DNA from: UBA7359 sp964392105
Lineage (GTDB): Bacteria > Pseudomonadota > Gammaproteobacteria > Eutrophobiales > Eutrophobiaceae
Length of the DNA stretch: 7,677 bases
Assembly (NCBI GenBank): GCA_964392105.1
Contig: CAYMPA010000136.1
Span: 1-7,677 of the forward strand
Direction: 5' to 3'
Shown here: positions 6,747-7,677 of the stretch, one piece after another
Position numbering within the stretch: the first letter of the stretch is position 1
Layout: every line of letters starts with the position of its first letter
Position numbers and translations under genes: made by a program
Notes under the pieces: generated by a model
The model's database searches: none
Told to the model about the DNA's origin: nothing
Seen by the model: only the letters and a program-made list of their open reading frames with translations

Positions 6747-7607
6747 TCAAGAACCAAAACGCACTCTCAGCCTACGCGTCCAACTACCCAGCGCCCTTTT
6801 CAACCAAAAGATATTGTTTTTGGCAGAGCCCTGAGTTTCTTTCTCCTGCTCTTCGTAGGCTTGTAAAACCTTTGTTCCCAATTGGGCAAAATAATCAATA
6901 AAATCGGTGGATTTTGCTTCTTCAACCATTTTCAAAACTGGTGTGGGAGCATTCTTACCGACAATTAGAACGCCAAGACCATAACAATGTTTAAACTCAA
7001 AATGAGGATATTGTTCCTTGATCGAGTCAAAGAACTTCCGCACCCCAAATTCTTTTGCTGCCTCGCCAACCATCTCATAAGTCACATTAATATCATGAAA
7101 TAAAATAACTCCCCGATCAGACATTTTAGGAAGCCAAGTATGATAATCGTTGCTCACAGCCTCAAATGTATGGGTACCATCTATATGGAGGAGATCGATT
7201 GAATTCTCCTCAAAATGCGCGGCGGCTTCATCAAAAGTTTTACGAACAAGAACAGCCGAATTCGGGTAATTGTTCTCACAGTATCCGGAAATCTCGTTGT
7301 ATAATTTCTCTTCGAACTCCCCCATATGAATATCGCCTTCCCACGTGTCAATCCCATAACACTTTCCTGTCAGATGCAAATCCTCAACAGCCTGACAAAA
7401 GGCCAGGAATGAAGCCCCATTGTAAACACCAAGTTCAACAAGTTTCCTTGGCCTTAATGTCTCAACAATTTGGAAAGAAAATGGGATGTGACCAATCCAC
7501 CAAGGTGATGGCAACAATCTTGGTTCCATAGTTGCATATTCATATTTCTTGCTAAAAGTCACTTGTTCCTCCAATGAGCCTGTAAATCCTTTTGTGTAAA
7601 TTCCCAT
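6747..7607 (-). CDS. class I SAM-dependent methyltransferase (Methyltransf_24-like)
   Basis: The protein has 286 residues. The SAM loop is ELGVYNGASF at 58-67, with the ribose-binding acidic residue at D87 (GIDTWEGD). IDLLHIDGTHTFEAVSND at 137-154 and ILFHDI at 168-173 form the Asp/His pattern seen in Methyltransf_24 and related sugar or rhamnosyl O-methyltransferases. The last 20 residues are basic (WLKRALGSWTRRLRVRF), resembling C-terminal tails often seen on glycan-locus enzymes and possibly favouring membrane contact. The ATG follows the stop of the preceding gene by one base (TGA-G-ATG) and is served by a GGAG ten bases upstream, so the two are probably co-translated. Its stop nearly touches, or overlaps, the WbsX start. 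The acceptor is unknown; the context favours a glycan. Confidence 0.9.
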   Translation of the reverse strand: MGIYTKGFTGSLEEQVTFSKKYEYATMEPRLLPSPWWIGHIPFSFQIVETLRPRKLVELGVYNGASFLAFCQAVEDLHLTGKCYGIDTWEGDIHMGEFEEKLYNEISGYCENNYPNSAVLVRKTFDEAAAHFEENSIDLLHIDGTHTFEAVSNDYHTWLPKMSDRGVILFHDINVTYEMVGEAAKEFGVRKFFDSIKEQYPHFEFKHCYGLGVLIVGKNAPTPVLKMVEEAKSTDFIDYFAQLGTKVLQAYEEQEKETQGSAKNNIFWLKRALGSWTRRLRVRFGS

Positions 7608-7608
7608 C

Positions 7609-7677
7609 TCAGAATTTCTCCAGCATTCTGTCCGGAAACTCGATCATAAAGCGGTTCAGCGCGGCTTTCCAGTCACG
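7609..7677 (-). CDS. C-terminal end of an unidentified upstream gene (partial)
   Basis: A minus-strand frame enters from the right edge, reads 22 residues (it begins RDWKAALNRF and ends RMLEKF) and stops at TGA 7611-7609, one base before the methyltransferase ATG. The one-base spacing, the ribosome binding site of the next gene lying inside it, and the well-formed amphipathic sequence support a real coding end. The family cannot be named from so few residues; another glycan or modification enzyme is likely from context. Confidence 0.6.
   Translation of the reverse strand, partial: RDWKAALNRFMIEFPDRMLEKF

Overview
The window is a tightly packed run of genes, all read on the minus strand, from a polysaccharide (O-antigen, capsule or exopolysaccharide) biosynthesis and decoration locus of a bacterium. 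A WbsX-type glycosyltransferase and an AlgI-like MBOAT acyltransferase paired with an SGNH-type protein point to a Gram-negative with moderate to slightly AT-rich DNA. The sequence does not fix the species; I would not go beyond 'probably a proteobacterium or related Gram-negative'.

Layout in transcription order (high to low coordinates): the last 22 codons of an unidentified upstream gene (7677-7609); a class I SAM methyltransferase (7607-6747); a WbsX-family glycosyltransferase with a GH99-like fold (6732-5536); a second, different class I methyltransferase (5523-4735); a Sulfotransfer_2-type sulfotransferase split by one in-frame TAA (4716-3841); a 304-base gap with two short perfect hairpins and no convincing gene (3840-3537); an AlgI-like MBOAT O-acyltransferase with a TTG start (3536-2043); an SGNH/GDSL-like partner joined to it by a TAATG overlap (2043-691); a third, small methyltransferase (670-98); and, at the left edge, what looks like one end of an IS21-family insertion sequence (about 53-93 and leftward).

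Functionally, one glycosyltransferase is accompanied by three unrelated-looking methyltransferases, one sulfotransferase and one membrane acyl-transfer pair. The simplest reading is a locus that builds a surface glycan and then decorates it with methyl, sulfate and O-acyl (probably acetyl) groups. The genes before the gap are spaced by 1 to about 18 bases and look like one transcription unit; the MBOAT/SGNH/methyltransferase trio after the gap may be a second unit. The most notable points are the nonsense codon inside an otherwise intact sulfotransferase reading frame and the transposon end directly abutting the last methyltransferase. I see no CRISPR array, tRNA, rRNA or defence system.
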